Under the pieces are notes generated by a model. It searched no databases. It had not been told where the DNA came from and saw nothing but the letters and a program-made list of their open reading frames with translations. Made by a program: the position numbers and the translations under genes. Positions 24,024 through 26,339 of a DNA stretch of 26,339 nt are shown one piece after another (the stretch's first letter is position 1; every line of letters begins with the position of its first letter). The stretch is from Candidatus Alectryobacillus merdavium (GTDB lineage Bacteria; Bacillota_I; Bacilli_A; RFN20; CAG-826). Location of the stretch: positions 1 through 26,339 of the forward strand of contig JADIMN010000021.1 of the NCBI GenBank assembly GCA_017694735.1, read 5' to 3'.

Positions 24024-24917
24024 TTTTTTATAATTTTTAAAATTCTTTTTACAAACTTTAATTAGTTCTTCTTTTCCATATTTTTTAATAAATTCTTGTG
24101 TAAAATCATCAACCACAGTAGATGCTCCATATGGAAAAGTCATATTATATTTTTTATTTAATTCGTTCATTTTATTTATAAAAGCAAATCTTGCAATACA
24201 ACTCGCAAGTGCAACACTTGGAAAGTAAGATTCTCCTTTTGTTTTAAAAACGACATTTTGAATTTCTTCGCTTTGATCACTTACATAAGAGTAAAATCTT
24301 TCTGGTTCTGTAAATTGATCAATATAAACAGAAACGTCGTTTCTTTTTATCTTTTTTTGTAAGTTTAATAATACAGTATTGTGTAATATTGATTTAATTC
24401 TATTTAAATTATAACCGCTATCAAAAAGTGAATTTAATTTTTCGTTATTTACAACTAATAGGGAATAAGTAAATTTGTTTAGTATTTTTGGAACTATTTC
24501 GTTTATTTTTTTATCATTAAGTTTTTTTGAGTCTTGTATATTATATTCTTCAAGTAATTTTTTATCTTTTTCCTTAAAATAAACTCCAACGACTACGATT
24601 GGACCGAAAAAATCCCCAAATCCAACCTCATCGCTTCCGATTTGATCTTCATAGTTTGTATAAGAATCAGGAATGTATTCTTTTTTAGTTACTTTTTCTT
24701 CAAAACATAAATTTAGTTGATTTGCAATTTCTTGTTCTTGAGGACCTTTTATTAGTAACTTAAATAGTTGTTTTTTTGAATTAGAATAGATAGAAATTGT
24801 TGTATCTAGAAAAATCGCTTTAAAATCTAAATAAAGTTGATTAGTTTCGACTTTAAAATCTTTAAATTTATCTTCTAATTCTTGTTTTTGTAGAGAATTT
24901 ATTTTTGTTTCAAGCAT
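24015..24917 (-). CDS. rnhC: Ribonuclease HIII
   Basis: A 300-residue RNase HIII, which cleaves the RNA strand of RNA-DNA hybrids. The N-terminal about 85 residues form the TBP-like substrate-binding domain characteristic of HIII (KDFKVETNQLYLDFKAIF). The catalytic domain begins with IGSDEVGFGDFFGPIVVVGV, carrying the DE pair, followed by DSKKLNDKKI, the third acidic residue region YIDQFTEPE, and the SYFPSVALASCIARFAF block. Length is normal. No Shine-Dalgarno precedes the ATG, and a TATAAT ends 6 nt upstream, so a leaderless transcript is likely. It is divergent from mutS2, an association also found near rnhC in Bacillus. Confidence 0.94.
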   Translation of the reverse strand: MLETKINSLQKQELEDKFKDFKVETNQLYLDFKAIFLDTTISIYSNSKKQLFKLLIKGPQEQEIANQLNLCFEEKVTKKEYIPDSYTNYEDQIGSDEVGFGDFFGPIVVVGVYFKEKDKKLLEEYNIQDSKKLNDKKINEIVPKILNKFTYSLLVVNNEKLNSLFDSGYNLNRIKSILHNTVLLNLQKKIKRNDVSVYIDQFTEPERFYSYVSDQSEEIQNVVFKTKGESYFPSVALASCIARFAFINKMNELNKKYNMTFPYGASTVVDDFTQEFIKKYGKEELIKVCKKNFKNYKKLF

Positions 24918-24923
24918 AGTTAA

Positions 24924-24929
24924 ATTATA
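24924..24929 (-). promoter_or_regulatory. -10 box of rnhC, predicted leaderless start
   Basis: TATAAT on the minus strand (24929-24924) lies 6 nt upstream of the rnhC ATG. No good -35 at 17 bp. The predicted RNA start falls on the start codon. Confidence 0.5.
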
Positions 24930-24947
24930 ATAAAAATCTTTTCAATA

Positions 24948-24956
24948 TGCTATTAT
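24948..24956 (+). promoter_or_regulatory. Extended -10 of mutS2, predicted leaderless start
   Basis: TGCTATTAT is an extended -10 element (TGn plus TATTAT) ending 7 nt before the mutS2 ATG. The extended TG can substitute for the missing -35. There is no Shine-Dalgarno between it and the ATG. Confidence 0.55.
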
Positions 24957-24963
24957 ATTTAGT

Positions 24964-26339
24964 ATGAATAAATATTATAAAATGCTCGATTTTGAAACAA
25001 TTATTAGTAAAATAGCTAAGAATTTTAAGACAAAAAAAGGTATTGAATTGTTTCAAAAATCTGAATTATATAAAGATTATGAAAAATTTAGTTCTGAACG
25101 AAAACTTTATGAACAATATTTTAATTATTCTACTGTTTATGGTTACATTTCATTTGTTGAAATGGAAGATATCTCGCTTATTTTAAAGTATTTTGAAAAA
25201 AACGGGAATGTTTCAATAGAAAACATAAAAGAAATTTATAATTTAATAATTAATACTAAAATTTCTAACGATTATTTTACATCTTTAAAAAACGAGAAAG
25301 AATTAATCGCTTTATTTGAAAAAATATCAAATCTATCATCACTTAAAGATAAAATCAATTCTATATTTGATAAAGAATTTAATGTTAAAGACAGTGCTAG
25401 TGATAACTTATTAAGTATTAGAATAAAAATTAAGACAAATGAAAATTTGCTTAAAGATAAAATATTAGACGAGCTTAATAGATATTCTGTATATTTAAAT
25501 TCTAATAATTATTTATTTAAAAACTCAACATACGTTTTACCTTTTAAAACATCATATAAAAACAAAATTAATGGTATGATTGTCGACATAAGTGATAGTG
25601 GAGAAACAACTTTTATAGTTCCATCATCTTGTATTGAAATTAATAATAAAATTTATAATTTAAAAAAAGAAGAAACAAACGAAATTAAGCGAATACTTTC
25701 AGATTTAGGAAAATTTATTCTGACATACAAAAACGAGCTAATAAACAATGAATATGTAATTTCTAAAATTGATTTAATTAATTCTAAATGTATTTATGGT
25801 TTTTCAATAAAGGGAAATTATATTCCAACATTGAACAATTCTCATATAAATTTAATTGATGCTATTCATCCTTTATTAAATAATAGCGTTATAATTTCGA
25901 ATTCATTGTTAATGGACGAAAGCAAAAGGCAGTTAATTATAAGTGGTCCAAATGCTGGTGGAAAGACCGTCTTTTTAAAGATGGTTGGCTTATTAATTTT
26001 GATGAATCAATTTAATATACCAATTCCATGTAATAAAGACTCTTCACTTGGATTTTTTAAAAATATTTTCATTGAAATTGGTGATTCTCAAAGCATTGAA
26101 AGTAATTTATCTACTTTTTCATCTCATATTATTAATATAAAAAACATATTAAATGCAGTTAAGAAAAACGATTTAGTACTTATCGATGAGTTAGGAAACG
26201 GAACCGATCCTAAAGAAGGAGAATCACTAGCTTTAGCTATTTGTAAATATTTAAAAGATAGTGAATGTAAAAGTTTAATTACTTCTCATTTTAATTTATT
26301 AAAATCTTATTCGCTAACAAGTGGCAGTGTTCTATGTGG
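24964..26339 (+). CDS. mutS2: MutS2 (C-terminus cut by window edge)
   Basis: The first 458 residues of MutS2, a MutS-like ATPase. In the family it suppresses homologous recombination and/or rescues collided ribosomes; it lacks the MutS mismatch-recognition domain. The N-terminal lever/clamp region (MLDFETIISKIAKNFKTKKG) leads to the MutS core, with IVDISDSGETTFIVP in the clamp. The ATPase domain has Walker A GPNAGGKTVFLKM, the signature ESNLSTFSSHI, Walker B LVLIDELGNGTDPKEGE and the conserved ITSHF. The C-terminal KOW and Smr nuclease domains would lie beyond the window, so their presence is unknown. The start has no Shine-Dalgarno and lies 7 nt after an extended -10. The neighbour rnhC is divergent. 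Confidence 0.95.
   Translation, partial: MNKYYKMLDFETIISKIAKNFKTKKGIELFQKSELYKDYEKFSSERKLYEQYFNYSTVYGYISFVEMEDISLILKYFEKNGNVSIENIKEIYNLIINTKISNDYFTSLKNEKELIALFEKISNLSSLKDKINSIFDKEFNVKDSASDNLLSIRIKIKTNENLLKDKILDELNRYSVYLNSNNYLFKNSTYVLPFKTSYKNKINGMIVDISDSGETTFIVPSSCIEINNKIYNLKKEETNEIKRILSDLGKFILTYKNELINNEYVISKIDLINSKCIYGFSIKGNYIPTLNNSHINLIDAIHPLLNNSVIISNSLLMDESKRQLIISGPNAGGKTVFLKMVGLLILMNQFNIPIPCNKDSSLGFFKNIFIEIGDSQSIESNLSTFSSHIINIKNILNAVKKNDLVLIDELGNGTDPKEGESLALAICKYLKDSECKSLITSHFNLLKSYSLTSGSVLC

Noticed and set aside
24018..24050. Possible bidirectional terminator between rluD and rnhC
   Set aside because: The genes overlap by 9 nt and the adjacent A/T-only inverted repeat inside rnhC lacks a G/C stem.
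1..26339. Mycoplasma-type code with TGA as tryptophan
   Set aside because: All tryptophans I checked are TGG, and nrnA, the peptidase, pheT and mraZ end properly at TGA in ATGA overlaps.
1..26339. CRISPR arrays, insertion sequences, prophage genes, tRNA or rRNA genes
   Set aside because: I found no regularly spaced repeats, transposase or integrase motifs, or cloverleaf/rRNA signatures; genes fill nearly all of the window.

Overview
This is an AT-rich chromosomal stretch of a low-GC Firmicute, probably a deep-branching member of the Bacilli close to the Mollicutes (RF39-like, Erysipelotrichia-like or Acholeplasma-like; this placement is inference). The evidence is two T-box riboswitches, the Bacilli-type neighbourhoods ysgA-like/pheS/pheT, ileS/lspA/rluD and rnhC/mutS2, a division cluster cut down almost to the mycoplasma form, and a dimeric dUTPase. 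TGA is a normal stop codon (nrnA, the M48-like peptidase, pheT and mraZ all end in TGA, mostly in ATGA overlaps), so the mycoplasma code 4 is excluded. I see no transposase, prophage, CRISPR array, tRNA or rRNA. This is core housekeeping DNA.

Layout. (a) 1-4440, minus strand: ackA, nrnA and dnaE (cut by the window edge) form a tight operon. (b) 4441-9379, plus strand: glgB, glgP and a dUTPase form an operon divergent from ackA. (c) 9376-9822, minus strand: a DUF523/TudS-like protein, convergent with dut. (d) 9855-11236, plus strand: a YgjP/DUF45 metallopeptidase and a SpoU RNA methyltransferase. (e) 11281-15390: a Phe T-box controls pheS-pheT, followed by a DUF177-like gene and a terminator. 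(f) 15415-19466: a reduced division (dcw) cluster made of a promoter with MraZ boxes, mraZ, rsmH, a small FtsL-like bitopic protein, a highly divergent FtsA-like protein and ftsZ. No peptidoglycan synthesis genes are present. (g) 19467-24023: an Ile T-box controls ileS, then lspA and rluD. (h) rnhC (minus) and mutS2 (plus, cut by the edge) diverge from a 46-bp gap.

The points most worth a second look are these. First, the unrecognised protein between rsmH and ftsZ has the layout of FtsA but appears to have lost all its nucleotide-binding signatures. Second, two 10-bp-period MraZ boxes lie over the mraZ ribosome binding site. Third, four promoter-proximal genes (peptidase, ftsA-like, rnhC, mutS2) have a -10 box ending only 6-7 nt before the ATG and no Shine-Dalgarno, which predicts leaderless mRNAs; many of the operon-internal genes instead have clear AGGAG-type sites. 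Fourth, a perfect palindrome TATAATTATA serves as overlapping -10 boxes for two divergent genes. I found no wholly new system. Everything here is read by eye from sequence and translation; no homology search was run.
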